A stretch of DNA of 64,000 nucleotides, taken from NCBI GenBank assembly GCA_037953625.1, contig CM075655.1, positions 12,108,001-12,172,000 on the forward strand, read 5' to 3'. The notes under the pieces were generated by a model that worked only from the letters and a program-made list of their open reading frames with translations, was not told the origin of the DNA and did no database searches. How positions within the stretch are numbered: position 1 is the stretch's first letter; every line of letters starts with the position of its first letter. The DNA comes from Crotalaria pallida (lineage: Eukaryota; Streptophyta; Magnoliopsida; Fabales; Fabaceae). Position numbers and translations under genes: made by a program. Positions 37,201 through 49,115 of this stretch are shown in pieces.

Positions 37201-37240
37201 GACCACTAACAACACCCCCAGTCACCACCACGTACTTCAT
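31227..37240 (-). CDS. CTP synthase, 21 exons
   Basis: CTP synthase makes CTP from UTP, ATP and glutamine in the cytosol, the last step of de novo pyrimidine nucleotide synthesis. Exons in transcript order: 37240-37123, 36436-36357, 36124-36038, 35490-35440, 35318-35201, 35102-35046, 34404-34340, 34245-34162, 34084-34034, 33927-33865, 33781-33735, 33645-33576, 33487-33425, 33162-33073, 32990-32952, 32841-32614, 32496-32411, 32200-32152, 32077-31997, 31901-31808, 31423-31227. They sum to 1818 bases, 605 aa, without stops. The N-terminal amidoligase domain starts MKYVVVTGGVVSGLGKG (P-loop) and keeps DPYLNTDAGTMSP. The class I glutamine amidotransferase domain has GICLGMQ with nucleophile Cys398 and FHPE with His525 and Glu527. 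All introns are GT-AG except intron 3 (35491-36037), with donor CAG|GCAAGC. Plants have several CTP synthase paralogues; I cannot say which this is. Confidence 0.96.
34629..35020. mobile_element. MITE-like element in CTP synthase intron 6
   Basis: Left end GTGTATGTTTGGTTATGCG and the complement of the right end, GTGTGTATTTGGGTGAGC, align over about 23 bases, so the ends are inverted repeats. Length is about 390 bp, interior AT-rich, no coding. No target duplication is certain, so the superfamily (hAT-like by its termini) is open. Confidence 0.6.
36437..37122 (-). other. CTP synthase intron 1
   Basis: Intron of 686 bases between the P-loop exon and the next. Besides the SINE it holds GAAA and GAGA runs near 36800. 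I see no other feature. Confidence 0.8.
36590..36735 (-). mobile_element. tRNA-derived SINE in CTP synthase intron 1
   Basis: On the minus strand, TAGCTCAGTGGG (36720-36709) matches a polymerase III A box and GAGTTCAAACC (36671-36661) a B box, spaced as in a tRNA. A unique part follows and the element ends in an A-rich tail (the T run at 36592-36618 in plus orientation). Total length about 145 bp. Ends are approximate; no duplication could be fixed. Confidence 0.65.
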
Positions 37241-37479
37241 TTTCTCAAGTCTTCCTCCTTTTTTTTTTTTTTTTTTCACTTTATCAGAACACACTCACTA
37301 CAACTATGGTGTTTTTTGTTTTATTTTGCCTTAGAGAGCTAGCTAGGAAGCAACCATGAATCTTTAACAAATTGAATAGTGGCAAAGTAAGGAAGAAAGA
37401 TGGAGAGTGAGTGATATGAAGAAACAGAATAGAATAGAAGATGGAAAATGAATGCTTAACAAATGGTAACATTTGCGGT

Positions 37480-37485
37480 TTTATA
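37480..37485 (-). promoter_or_regulatory. TATA box of the CTP synthase gene
   Basis: TATAAA on the minus strand, in context TGTATAAAACCGC, lies 240 bases upstream of the ATG. The transcript side between is CT-rich (TTTCTTCCTTACTTTGCC), typical of plant leaders. No other TATA sequence in the first 300 bases upstream looks better. Confidence 0.5.
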
Positions 37486-37551
37486 CACACAATTCTCGTC
37501 ATCATTCCTGCATTTTAAAATTATAATAAGTAGTAATAACAAAGCCAAACA

Positions 37552-37718
37552 CAGTTAGCAGATAGCTGGTTCCTTAAGCATGATGTCAGGGGTTCGATCC
37601 CTGTCGTAGGTATGAAAAAAATTTTGTTGGTAGAGGCAAAACCTACTTCGGTGATCTCTACGCCTTGGAGGGGATTAATCTTCGGCTGTCGGCTGGGATA
37701 CCCTTGGTGTACACAAAA
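37552..37718 (+). mobile_element. tRNA-derived SINE upstream of CTP synthase
   Basis: TAGCTGGTTCC at 37563 and GGTTCGATCCC at 37591-37601 are A- and B-box-like. A conserved-looking body (GGCAAAACCTACTTCGG, GGATACCCTTGGTGTAC) leads to an A run at 37715. AAAATTATAATA occurs at 37517-37528 and again at 37719-37730, a possible target duplication, though the left copy is farther from the A box than usual. Confidence 0.7.
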
Positions 37719-37730
37719 AAAATTATAATA

Positions 37731-39474
37731 TTAGTTTCTTATAAATTTATGTATGTTTTTTTATATTGATAGGCAAAAAAAATTACTCTTCCGTCCCTAA
37801 ATATAAAGTTTCTTTGGGGATTTCACGTCCATTAAGAAACTGAAATAATTTAGTTAATTGTATTAGAAATGTGAACTTTTGATACGTAAAAACTAACTCT
37901 TGAAGAATAAATAATTTATGTAATTTATAATTTTTAATAATTCATAGAAGTTCTATAAAAAAATGAATTAATTTCATAATAGAATATTACATATTACATA
38001 CTACACCGTATAAAAATTATTTTGTTAAATTTCTTTCCTTCAACAATTAAATCCTTCGATGAACAAACTTACAAAACATAAAATAAAATCTATATTTGTG
38101 AAACCAAAATTAGTTTAGAAAAATCTATTCAATATCATGCTAGTAAAATACAAATACTAAGAGGATGTTTGAAAATTTTGTTACATCAAAATATAATTAT
38201 TAAGATAACTTAACAAAACAGGGATACTTTTTTAAAATTACAGGTTTAAATGTATTTTTGATCCTCTAATTTTTTCAATTTGATAATTTTAATCTCTTTA
38301 TTTTTTTTTTGTTTTTTGTTTTCCAAATTTAGTACATCAAATTCTCATATTTGGTATCTTCAGTCCCTCTATCCAAATCGAAACAAATGGCACTGATGTG
38401 ACTAACAGTGAGACACATGTCACCATTATAAAAACTTATGTGAATTTAATCTATTTATTTCAAAATATGAAATATTAAAAAATTATATATTAAAAATATG
38501 ATATTTAATTTTATTTTTAAACACATAAAAATATATTAAAAATTTCAAAAAAGTAAAAAATAATATATAAAATTCCGTTTAAAAATAATTTTATCTATTG
38601 TTTCATAATTTTTATTATTTAAAAAAATTCTTAATAAAATATAAAAACTAAAAAATGTAGAATGTTCATAAAAAAAATTGAAATATATATATATATATAT
38701 ATCCAGTTAAAATATTCTGCAATTTCTATTTTTATTAATTATTTTTTAAAAAATATTTTTTATTTCAATAATATCTTAACAATATTATTGAAAATAATTT
38801 ATATTTTAAAATAATAAAATTTCCACGTACGTTTTTATGATGTCTCACAGCTAGCCACGCTAGCTCCACTAGACTAAAAAAGCTCCTCTAGACTAAAATA
38901 ACCAAACAACCCAGTTTTTTTTTCAACCATAATTCAAACCTGTGAACCATCGGTTTTTACCGATTTTGACGGTTCATTACCGGTTTGGTCGGCTTAATTC
39001 CGGTTTTTTATTAGGGCGGTTCTTGGCTTATCCTGGACCGATATCTCCACCAGTTCATCGGTTTTTCGGTTGGACCGGCCGGTCCAGTCCGGTTTTCACA
39101 ACCATGGCTGGAATGGATGTTGAATTGGTGGTAAGAGACCGACATGTGGATTGGACCTAAAATATCAGGGAAACTGAGAGTAAATCATCTTATAATTAGG
39201 TGATACGAACATAATTAATCTTACACCATACATGCAATCAAGTGATTCCTCATGAAACTTAACCGCTTGGTCTTATCACAAAATACGTCATTTAGTTCTA
39301 AGACCACTCATTGGAACCCTTGGAATAAAGGAAATATTTATAGTCCTTACTGTTTTGATCTTATTGCATTCACTTATCATTTAATTTCTCTAATTTTCTA
39401 AGATAAATAACTGGTTTAACCTTTCTTATTAATTGGTTATTCCCCTTAAAAAACACCCTCAGTATACGTTTTTT
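37731..39474. other. AT-rich intergenic DNA with MITE scraps
   Basis: No gene. TTCCGTCCCTAAATATAAAG at about 37788-37807 looks like one end of a Stowaway-type MITE whose other end is missing. About 38236-38410 resembles the TTTTTGATCCTCTAATTT end of another short element. CCGGTT-rich sequence at 38940-39110 has repeated CGGTTTT and GGACCGG words, probably another transposon end. An AT microsatellite lies at 38686-38702. Confidence 0.4.
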
Positions 39475-41237
39475 TGTTAGGATTGACAGTCGTCACCCAA
39501 GAGGGGGGATAAATTGAGTTTTTACAAAATCATTGACAAATATTTGATTTAAATCGTTTTCACTAAAATAAATAATCTTTGCAGCGAAAAACTCTTAAAA
39601 CAAAGAAAACGATTATGCGGAAGCAATTATTGACAACGATTACTATTACGCGCGAAGATAAAACACAATATAACAACAAAAGGTCTAACGCGCGTTGATC
39701 AATTTAAAATAATTAAATTAATATAAATAATATTTACGTTGCGGAGAAGATATAATTAACATGATAATAACATGCGCAACAATAAATAAAAGTGATAAGG
39801 GATAGAGAGATTGCACCAAAGATTTTATACTAGTTCAGCCTTTCCAGCGAAAGACCTACGTCCAGTCCCCAAGCGACCCGTTTGAGCTTTTTATAACTTT
39901 GAATTGAGCCGCACCCAATTACAACCAAGAGCGCCCCGCACACTACTAGGAACCTTCGTTCTCTAGGGACCTCAATGAACAACACTAGGATACCACTTCC
40001 TAGAACCCAAGGTAGCCTTTCTACTAGGTGCCCCACCGTTCGTCTAGCCACTACAACAGATACACAACAAGGGTTCCTCACCCTACACAACACGAACGTG
40101 CCACACGTCCGAACTTGGGAGTCACTCCTTAATAGCTAAGGGTCACACACCCCTTTACAACAATGGTTATGAATAAGAGAGATTGGTACAAGAACTACAG
40201 TGCACTCTATGAAGTGCGGATACAACAATTTGACTTTCTAACAAAGGTGTGTTCTACATCAGACGGATACAACAAATAAGCTCTAATGGCAAAGTAATAG
40301 TTTCACTATAGCATAGGTCAAGACTTAGAGTTGGAGAAGAAGAAGTAAAAGTAAAACTGTTTTCTCTCAAAACGTATATTTCAAAATATGATCAGAAGTA
40401 TTAAGATAAAAGAGAGAAAACCTTTAAATAAGAATTTGATTTTAATTCAAAAGATTTGAATTAAGAATAGAAATCAAATCAAAAACAAATCTTGAAATAT
40501 TTCAAATATTCTATTTGAAAAGATTTGATTAGAATATTTGAACTTTGAATTTGAAAATAAAATCAGAATCAAATCAAAAACGATTTTGGAAATAAACCAA
40601 ATTCAAAATCAAAATCAAATCCGGAAATATATTAAGATTCATTTTCAACCTAAAAAGGAATTATTTCAAAACTATATTTAAATTAGAATTTTTAAAACAA
40701 ATCAGAATCAATTAAGCAAAAACAAATCTGGAAACATTTAAGATTGATTTTGACACAGATTTCAAGAAAACTTAAAAGTAATCTATTACTTTACAGAGGT
40801 AATCGATTATCTCTTCTATGTGAAAACACTGAAATTAATTTTTAAGAAAGTAATCGATTATATAAAACAAGGTAATTGATTATCAGCTCTCTGTGAGACA
40901 GGTAATCGATTATTAAAACAATTAATCGATTATTTTCACTTAAAACTCTCAGGTCACAAGTCAGAGGCATGGTAATCGATTATACAGGAGAGGTAATCGA
41001 TTTCTTCTGCTTATTTTCATAAAAATGATTTTCTAAAGCAGAGTTTGTAACCAGAGGTTTTCATAAATAATTTTCACTTAAAAACTGAAAAACAACTTAA
41101 AACACTTTTTGTGAAAAACTATTTTTCTTTTCCAAGAACTCTAAATAAAGCCTATTACTAAAGTGAAGCATTTACATAGCCTTGCATTGATTCCTAATGA
41201 GGGAAGGAAGAAAACTACTTGAAGCTCTTGCTTGACA
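39475..41237 (-). mobile_element. LTR of a SIRE/Maximus-like Copia element
   Basis: The left edge TGTTAGGATTGACAG, read on the minus strand, is the LTR end after a CCCCCCTCTTGG stretch. Around 39815-39870 the minus strand has GGACTGGACGTAGG and CTAGTATAAAATC, words I know from the U5 part of such LTRs. The right edge (minus start TGTCAAGCAAGAG) would join GGGGGAG, the polypurine tract now moved to 43172-43178 by a later insertion. A cluster of ATCGATTA palindromes lies inside. Family assignment is from remembered wording. Confidence 0.6.
40797..41006. repeat. Cluster of GGTAATCGATTAT motifs
   Basis: About seven copies of (G)TAATCGATTA(T) within 210 bases, near 40799, 40853, 40872 (one change), 40902, 40922, 40973 and 40994, set in non-repetitive text. 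The core TAATCGATTA is a perfect palindrome. Confidence 0.9.
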
Positions 41238-41239
41238 CT

Positions 41240-43166
41240 TGACTTGCATCTTGACTTTGATTGGTCATTGTTTGGCATCATAAAAACTCTTCAAAGTTTT
41301 GATGAAGACAGTCAGCTCGTTGTTCTAATGGTGCTCGACCAGTGATGTTTGAATAAGCTCGGATCTTGGCCTTTGATGAAGAGAAACATTTCAGTTCGTG
41401 TCAATGCATTTCATCAGAAGCCGAGCTTCTTCTCGGATAAGTACATTTCTTAGAAGTGGAGTTGATGCATTTCAGTTCGTGTCAATGCATTTCGTCTGAA
41501 GCTAAGGGTTTGCTCGGATCAGCATTCGCTCAGATCAGCGCATCTCATCCGAAGCTCAGTCTACTGTCTTGGAAATCTGAAAGCTCGGCCTTCAGCCATT
41601 GACGAAGTCAAATGAATCAGCTCAGTGTTCTGATGAAGTCATGTAACTTGATGAGCTCGGTTCACGACAATATCTTGGTTCTCGTATGAAGTAAATTATA
41701 TTGATGAGCGAAGCGAAGGTTCTCGGCCCTAAATCTCAATGCTCTGGTCGGTTTAAGTCGGTACTCATGGTCGGTATAAGATCAGTTTGGTCAGACCGAG
41801 ATCAGCTTCACTTCACAAGTCCCCTAGCTTGGCAAGGAGTTGCGTCAAATGCCAAGCTCGCTCATCGTTCAGCTCATTCAACAAACAACATTCATGCAAC
41901 CTCTCTCTCTCGTTGTAATTGTAATCGTTTTATATTTTATGAGAGTGGGCGGTAGAATTAGTTTTTTAATCTCTATCTAATTTAGAATAATTAATAAGGA
42001 TCATTGATTGAGATTAAACGCTTGAGAGAATTAAAACCAGATCTGAAAACAAAGAAGAAACACGTTTTTGCTGAGTTCATGGAGGAAATCGTGGGTGACC
42101 GTTGGGACAATAAAATCAGAGGCTCCTTTGATTTCCTTGCCTATAAATGTGAATCCCCACATCCTTGTTTTCAAAGAGAGCAGACGGCACAATACAGATA
42201 CACAACTTTCAGATTGCTAAAATTCTCTCAATTGTCACTCAATCTCTATTCATATTTTTATATTCTGATTAGGTTGAGTTATTCTCTTGTATTGGAGCCA
42301 TTATTCATTCGTGTAATCTCTGTTGTAAACAAGTCTTGATAAGTTCTCAAGCAGTGAAAGTCTTGGAAGGTTTCCAAGCACAAGTTGAAGAGGTTCTTCG
42401 CCGGTGTAGCTACTTGAAGGTTTCAAGGAGGCTTTGGAAGAGGTTCTTTCCACCGAAATCAATTGGGGTAGATTTCAAGAGTTCGGTACACTCTTGAAAG
42501 GGTTAGTTCGAGTGAGGTTCACTTGTAATTCCTTGTAACCGATTGATTTGTTTCTGAGTAAAAGCTCCCTAAGGTTTAGAGAGGACTGGATGTAGCTCAC
42601 AAGGTCTGTGAGTGAACCAGTATAAAATTCTCTTGTGTCCATCTGGTTATTGCTTTCCTTTTATTATGCTATTGTTGCATCAAATTGAACCATAGGCTAG
42701 ACTTTTGGGTATTTTTATTTCCGCTGCATTTAAATCTTGTTCTTTTCTGTTTTATCTAATTATTATCTGGTGCATTGCTGCTGCCTTGGTTATTAACTTT
42801 CAAACTCATTTTTGCAACAAGTTTAACTGATATCTCTGCATTTTGCCGACCTCTTAGTCGGCTTTGTCGAACTTCAAGTTTGGCTGCTCGGCTTGCAGTG
42901 CTGCTGCTGCAAAAATCCGATCTGTAGCTCGGATAAATCAACGCACCATTCTGAACTGATATTCTTCTGTGTTCGGAACTCAGCTAAATCGATTCTCCTA
43001 ATTGATTAAGACGAGCTCGGTTTCTGTTTTATCCAGTTATTTTATTATAATTAAGTTCTTATTTTTTCCATCTTTAATTATATCCGAAAAATTGGTATTA
43101 TTGCTTCCAACCACTATTCAACCCCCCTCTCTAGTAGATTGTTAGGCCGCTTGTTGGTTTCCAACA
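41240..43166 (+). mobile_element. Nested solo LTR of a second SIRE-like Copia element
   Basis: ACACT occurs at 41235-41239 and 43167-43171; between them lies a 1927-bp TG...CA segment (TGACTTGCATC to TTTCCAACA). In plus orientation it has a TATAAAT box (42142), then a leader, then GGACTGGATGTAG and GAACCAGTATAAAAT, the U5 words of SIRE-like LTRs, and a CAACCCCCCTCTC stretch before the end. Taking it out rejoins the neighbouring LTR with its polypurine tract, which supports the boundaries. Sequences 41310-41700 and 42840-43030 are rich in GCTCGG/CCGAGC words. Confidence 0.6.
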
Positions 43167-43171
43167 ACACT

Positions 43172-43560
43172 CCCCCTTTTTGTTGGTGCCAAACCTATTA
43201 TGCAAGTCAAGGGTTAAAGCATATGCAAATATGTATGTTTCCCCTCACACATAGGAACATCAATACAATCATGCAGACATTAATAATATATAGCAATTAC
43301 AAATTAGTCATGCAGACATTCATTCACTCTCCCCTTGAATTGATGCATAAGATAAAATAACACAATTAACCTTGGCATCAACTAGGGACTCCAATATCTT
43401 GCAAGAGGTTATCTCCAATTCCCAAGTCAGTAAAACATAAGATAATGTATAATGGGCAACTGTAAATACACTTAATCAAGTATAGGCAGGATAAAGGTAT
43501 AACAACAACATGATTTATTATCATCAAAACGCAATGCACTAGGCATAGGGGAAATCCATA
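43172..43560 (-). mobile_element. Probable internal 3' end of the first SIRE-like element
   Basis: On the minus strand CAAAAAGGGGGAG (about 43184-43172) is a polypurine tract of the kind next to SIRE-like 3' LTRs. Further right, only short open frames are seen, and the junction with the next element is not resolved. Confidence 0.4.
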
Positions 43561-43571
43561 TTTCCACATTT

Positions 43572-43665
43572 TTCACCTAGATAACCAGTTATCAGAACAG
43601 AGTAACCGATTATCTCTATTCATTTCTTGTCAATTATATTGTATTTTTAACCACGATAACTGGTT
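43572..43665. repeat. GATAACCAGTTATC-type palindromes, left part
   Basis: GATAACCAGTTATC, GTAACCGATTATC and GATAACTGGTTATC lie within 95 bases. The same motif type continues at 50767-50985 after the nested solo LTR is removed. Confidence 0.75.
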
Positions 43666-46600
43666 ATCCTTGACAGAATTTCAGTGTATTTCTCTTGATT
43701 TTTTCCTTAGACTTTCAATGTCCCTTTTTTTCCCAAGGATCCAACCCTTATCAGTATTGAAGCTTATGCTATGCATAAAATCATAGATTTCTCAAGCTAT
43801 CATATAATCACTATTTCATATATTACATAATCACATCATCATAACCACATTTTCTCTAAAATCGATCACTTTATCATAATCTTATATGCAACAAACTTAT
43901 AATTCAGGCTTTTATTTATTAATCACTTGCTAGGCCAATGATAATCTGAATATTGTATATACATTCCTTAGTTTGACATACAAGTTAATTATTCCCTCAT
44001 CTTACTTCTTATTTTTTTGGCAAACACATTCATTCTTTTTTACCATTAATTTATACTTGGTAACAAGCTTCTTCACATAACTTTATAATTCAAATTTGGT
44101 ATATCAATCACTTACTAGGTCAATAGTAATCTTTATATAGTACATATATTCCCTAAATTATGAATCAAGTTCATTCTTTAATCTTCATACTTCTCTTACT
44201 TGGGAATCATATAATTGCCATTAATTCATACACTTCACCACTTAATCACAATGTAACACCCCGCATTTTTCCCATACGTGCGTAAACGATTTTTGTCAAA
44301 ATAAAACCTGAGGTTCTGTTTTATAAGAGATTTTCGGAAAAGTATTTTACGTGAATACGAAATAAAGTATTGATTTTCATGGATTCTTATAAACAAACTA
44401 TTTTTATAAATGTAAAGTGAATGATTTTGTTGATTTGATTTATAAAGAAATGAGTTGTGATTTTATTAAAAGGTGATTTTATTTGAAATGAAGTTTTTGG
44501 ATTTGTTAACTTGGAAAATTCGTAACTTTTTAACCGTAACTCGGAATTTTTGTGATCTTTATACGAAAACGATCGTCTTAAAACGTAGATTTTGAAAATG
44601 TAACTTTTAGATTTTTTGGGTTGATTTATAAAAATTTATTTTTGATATTTTAAAATACGAATTTTGAGAGATGTGTTCCACAGAAAATGAAATTATTATT
44701 ATGGCATGAATTTTTATGTGATGTGTGCTTGGTTTAATATGTGTATAATGAGTGATGCATGAAATGATTACGTGAATGTGATTGTTGGAGTCAATTGCGT
44801 TGTTATGTGAATTGATAATTATAAATGAATGTGATTAAGAAATAAAAATGTAAGATACATGTATGTATGTGTATGTGTGTATGGTACGGCTGTATGTATA
44901 TGTGTGTGTATGTTGTACGTGTAGATGGTATGTATAAGCCTAGGATTTTATTTCTTGGACAAGAAACCGAATGAACTAAGTTAGAACTATAACCTAACTA
45001 AGTTAGTAACCAAATCCTAAGTATTAGCCAACACTTCTTTAGCCCTAAAGTGACCCTAGTACCCTAATCTATTCTACCTTGTCCCCTTAGTTTGATAACC
45101 TCCACCCATGCAAACTTTTGTGAGGACAAAACCACCCCTCCCATTTGTACACAACCGAAATCAAACCTAAGGGCAAGGAAGGGAAATTCGGTTGGCCTAT
45201 AAATGGTTGAAGCCTTAGTTCATTCCCCCTTCACCAAGTCCATTTCTTTCCAAACACCAAACACAACTCTAAGAGACCCCTTAAAACTCTTAGAGAAAGA
45301 AAAAGAAATAGAGAGAGAGAGAGAAGGGTGGCCGTGAGGTTTAGAAGGAGGAAGAAGGAGGTTTGAAGCTTGATCAAGGAGTTCCTTTGTAGATCAAGAG
45401 TGTTAGGAGACTAGAAGATCAACCCTTTTCATGGTAGGACTCGAAGATCAAGAAGAAGATTGTAATAGTTTAGATTTTCCCTTTTAGTTTTGTAGATCTT
45501 TCTTCTTTCCTTCTTGCATGTTTGTTTTTATGGCTTGAAAGTTGAGTTTATGTGTTGTTATTCTTTGATCTTGGACTTTAAGGACTAAAAATGATTTGTA
45601 ATATGTTAAGCTTTATGTTTAATGTTTCGGTTAAGTTTTTTTAGAGATCTTAATGTTTTTCTAACTAAAACTTAAAGATCTAAAGTATTGTTTAAGATTT
45701 TTGTGAAAACTAAAATAAACCTCTTTGCATGTTAAATTTCTTGCTTGAAAACCGTGATCTATGTATGTTTATGTGATGATTTAACAAGTAAACAGATGAT
45801 CTAAGCTTGATTTATAATAAAGTGAAAATCTTTGGCTTTGCATGTTGAATCTTTTTTTGCTAAACCATGATCTATGTGTATTTCCATGTTTATTTGATGA
45901 ATAAATATATGATCTAAACTTGATTTGTGAAAAAGTTTAAGTCTTTGGCCTTGCATGTTGTTTGATGATGATCTTATTTGATTTAAGTATGTGCATGTGA
46001 TGATCTTTGATTTATGAAGTGAAAAGTTAAGATCTTTGAAGTTGCATGTTAAATTCAAAAGAAAGGATTATGTTTTTCTTTAATATGTGTCTCGGTTTCA
46101 AAAAAAAAATTAAAGAAGCAAGTTTTAAAATAATTTTTTGAGTATAAACATGATTTTCGTTAAGTGTTTAATCTTGTGCATGTTTTATTTTGGTGAAGGC
46201 CATTCGGCCATGTGTGATAGAACTTGGATCTATGCTCTTTGTTTTGTGAAAAGTTGATGCATGTTTGTTTTAAGGCTAGATCTAATGATTTCTAGAACAT
46301 GCATGTTATTTTCATAAAATTAAAGTAAGATCTTTATTTTTGGTTTGAGAACAAGTTATGATCTTGAGTTTATTTTGTGTATGGTGTGGTGTGTTGTTTT
46401 GGCAAATAGTCTTGAAAGTTCACATGACTTGATTTGATTTTTGTGATTCTTACATGTTGAAAATGCATAAAAGCCATGTCTTTCTACATGATGATATTCG
46501 ACCATCATAGGGAGAGATAGAAAGCTATTTTTGCTTATCATTTAGAGTGCATGCATAATGAAACTATTTTAATCAAAGAGCTTTCAAGTATATGCATGAA

Positions 46601-48309
46601 ATAATTAAGTTTTAGAAAGAAAATAAAATAATCTTTGGAATGGTTTATGGCTTAAATTGTTGTTTTGATTTAAGTCAAGAAAATAAATTAAAATTGTTGA
46701 TTTTTCTCCTTGAATGCTCACGGTTTTTTTCAGCCCAAAATAAAGAAAATGATTTCATGATTTTTTTTATATATTTACTTGTGCATTAATTCCTTGCAAA
46801 TTATATGTGCATGATTCGGCCAATGCATGTGTAAATGGTTGGAAATTTTCTTCATGAAATGACTTTTGATAATGGCTATGTTCTAGGTGCATGATGCTAG
46901 GTGTTTGATGAAAGTGATGTGTTGTTTAATTTTCTTGGTTTTAGGTGTGAAAGTGAATGAGTTAATTTAACTATGTAAAAAGAAATTTTAATGATGATGA
47001 TTTAATGATTTTAAGTTTTTATAATTATTGGTGACTAGAAATTGTTAGCCATGTGTGATTCGGTTTTGTTAAATTAATTAAAAGATTAAGTCTAAATTAT
47101 TTTCTTAAGAGAAATTGAATTAATTTATTAAGATTATAATTTAATTGATGATTTTGAATGATTGAAATTATGACCTTCATTTTGTGAATTGTGAATGCTT
47201 TGAAACCTTTATGTGATTGTTCTTTGTGCTAATTGAATGTGTTGAATTGGAATTGTTTTGAATACTGTTTGTGAGCTTTATTGATGAAAAATCTATGTTT
47301 GGATTTTAAAGGAATTGAAAATGTTTTATTTGAAAAAGTATGACTTAAACAACTTACATTGATTTGAAATTTCTATACAACATTCTTTGAACAGTATTTG
47401 ATGATGTTGTGAAGTTTGGAAATTTAATGAATCAATTCTATGTGGTTTTGGAGTTTTATTTTCTTGAATTTCTGTATTCTGTTTTAAAGCTTAAGAACAC
47501 TGATTTTATAACCAGAGCGTTTTAAATTAAGAGAAATGGATTCTATTTTGATAAAGAGATTATTTTGGAATTATTTCAAAGTTTTCTTGAAAAACCTTTT
47601 TATTAGAGATTTGATTGGGATTTGAAATCTTTTGGATATTGGCAATGTGTTTTCAAGAAAGGAATTATTTCAACGTGTTTTCAAAAACGAAATTAAGAAT
47701 TTACGTAAATCGTTTCTAACGCACGGGAAAAATGTTCTAGTTCGGGTGACGGGCGCGAAGGAAACGTGGCAAGGCTAGCGACTGGGAAATCTTGGAAAGC
47801 TTTCGGAAGTTTCGTCATCGAGGTGAGAGAGGGGCTCCCCTTAAGACGCCGTGGTATTTAGGTAACATATTAAGGCGTCCAATCATCTCAAAGATTGGAC
47901 CCCAATCTCATAAGGCGATGTAGTGGGATAGCAATTGTTTGTTTGTTTGTTGTTTGTTGGGCTATCCATACGAATCGCTGAGATTGATTGTTGTCAATAG
48001 TTGATATGTTTTGCTGAAAAGGTATGATGTTCTGTTTTTAATAGTTATGCATGAGATACTAATTTTATTAGTATGTGGAATGATAATAATGAAATTGTGG
48101 AAGTAATGAATTGAAACAAAAAAAAAGGAAAAAGAGATACGAAAAAGAATTATGAGAAATGATTGAGAAGGAGATAAGTCATGAGATGAAAGAACTATGA
48201 AAGAGATAAATAGTGAAAGAAATAGGATTAATAATTGAGTTTGAGAAAGAACGGAGATGAAAAGATGATTTTTAAGATGGTGATAAGAAATACTCGACGA
48301 GGCGAGCGG

Positions 48310-48560
48310 AAGCGTGGTGATGATGAGGATGATGAGCAACAACTGAGGAGAGCGATGCTGATGGTGCTGTGGAGCAACAACTGAGGAGAGCGATGCTGAT
48401 GGTGCTGTTGAGCAATAACGGAGAAGAAAGACGCTGATGGTGCTGCTGAGCAACAACTGAGGAGAAAGATGCTGATGCTGCTGCTGAGCTATGATGCTGA
48501 GAAAGATACTGATGATGCTGATGAGCAATGATGATGAGAATAATGCTGATGAGATGCACG
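48310..48560. repeat. Tandem repeats of about 50 bp, GATGCTG-rich
   Basis: Four to five degenerate units share GAGCAACAACTGAGGAGA and GATGCTGATGGTGCTG. They give rise to long Ser/His-rich and Leu-rich frames on the minus strand that are not genes. Confidence 0.85.
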
Positions 48561-49010
48561 AGAAAGTGATATGAGGCATGATGCTGTTGAGATTCCTTGA
48601 TGAACGGATTACGGTTAATGGTCGGGACTCGTTGAAGGGATGCACCAAGGATGAGCCGACCGTTAGGATTAAGCCGTTAATTAAAACTCCAAAACTTTAA
48701 AAGACTTTAAAAGACATTAATGAACGCGGTGAGTTGTGAGTGTCGTATCGAAGTAGTGGAGAGGAAGGAACCATGAGTATCTGTGGATGCTCAGGAGGAG
48801 ATTGCATTAGGGGAGGACAATGACGGTGAAACGTCAAGAAGTCTAGAGTATGTTTCTAGGCGGAACGAACTCCACATGTGGCATACGAACGTGGTAGGGA
48901 CTGGGTCCAATGCCGTGGTAAGTTCTGCAGGCCAACTAGAAAATACTGTCGCCCCCTAGATTGCAAATCTTGAACAGTGAGAGGGACTGGAACGGGGCAT
49001 TTGTGATTGC

Positions 49011-49115
49011 CACTGTACCCGAGTTTTCTACAGTGAGCCTTGAATATATGATATGATATGATATGAATTGATATGAATTGAATTGATTTGAGACTGTACC
49101 CGAGTTTTCTACAGT
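49011..49115. repeat. Two copies of a CACTGTA...TACAGTG hairpin
   Basis: CACTGTA (49011-49017) pairs with TACAGTG (49029-49035) across an 11-base loop; the same loop and a 6-bp stem recur at 49093-49115. A (ATATG)n run separates them. Confidence 0.8.

Noticed and set aside
37562..37601. tRNA gene
   Set aside because: The A and B boxes are tRNA-like but the cloverleaf stems are not kept and an unrelated body with A tail follows; a SINE fits better.
39475..43166. One single 3.7-kb SIRE-like LTR
   Set aside because: The ends fit TG...CA, but the flanks show no duplication and U5-type wording occurs on opposite strands; two LTRs with an ACACT duplication explain it better.
47962..48648. 228-aa minus-strand ORF
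   Set aside because: It is the antisense translation of GATGCTG-rich tandem repeats in the solo LTR; the Ser/Leu/His runs follow from the repeat and the frame has no domain.
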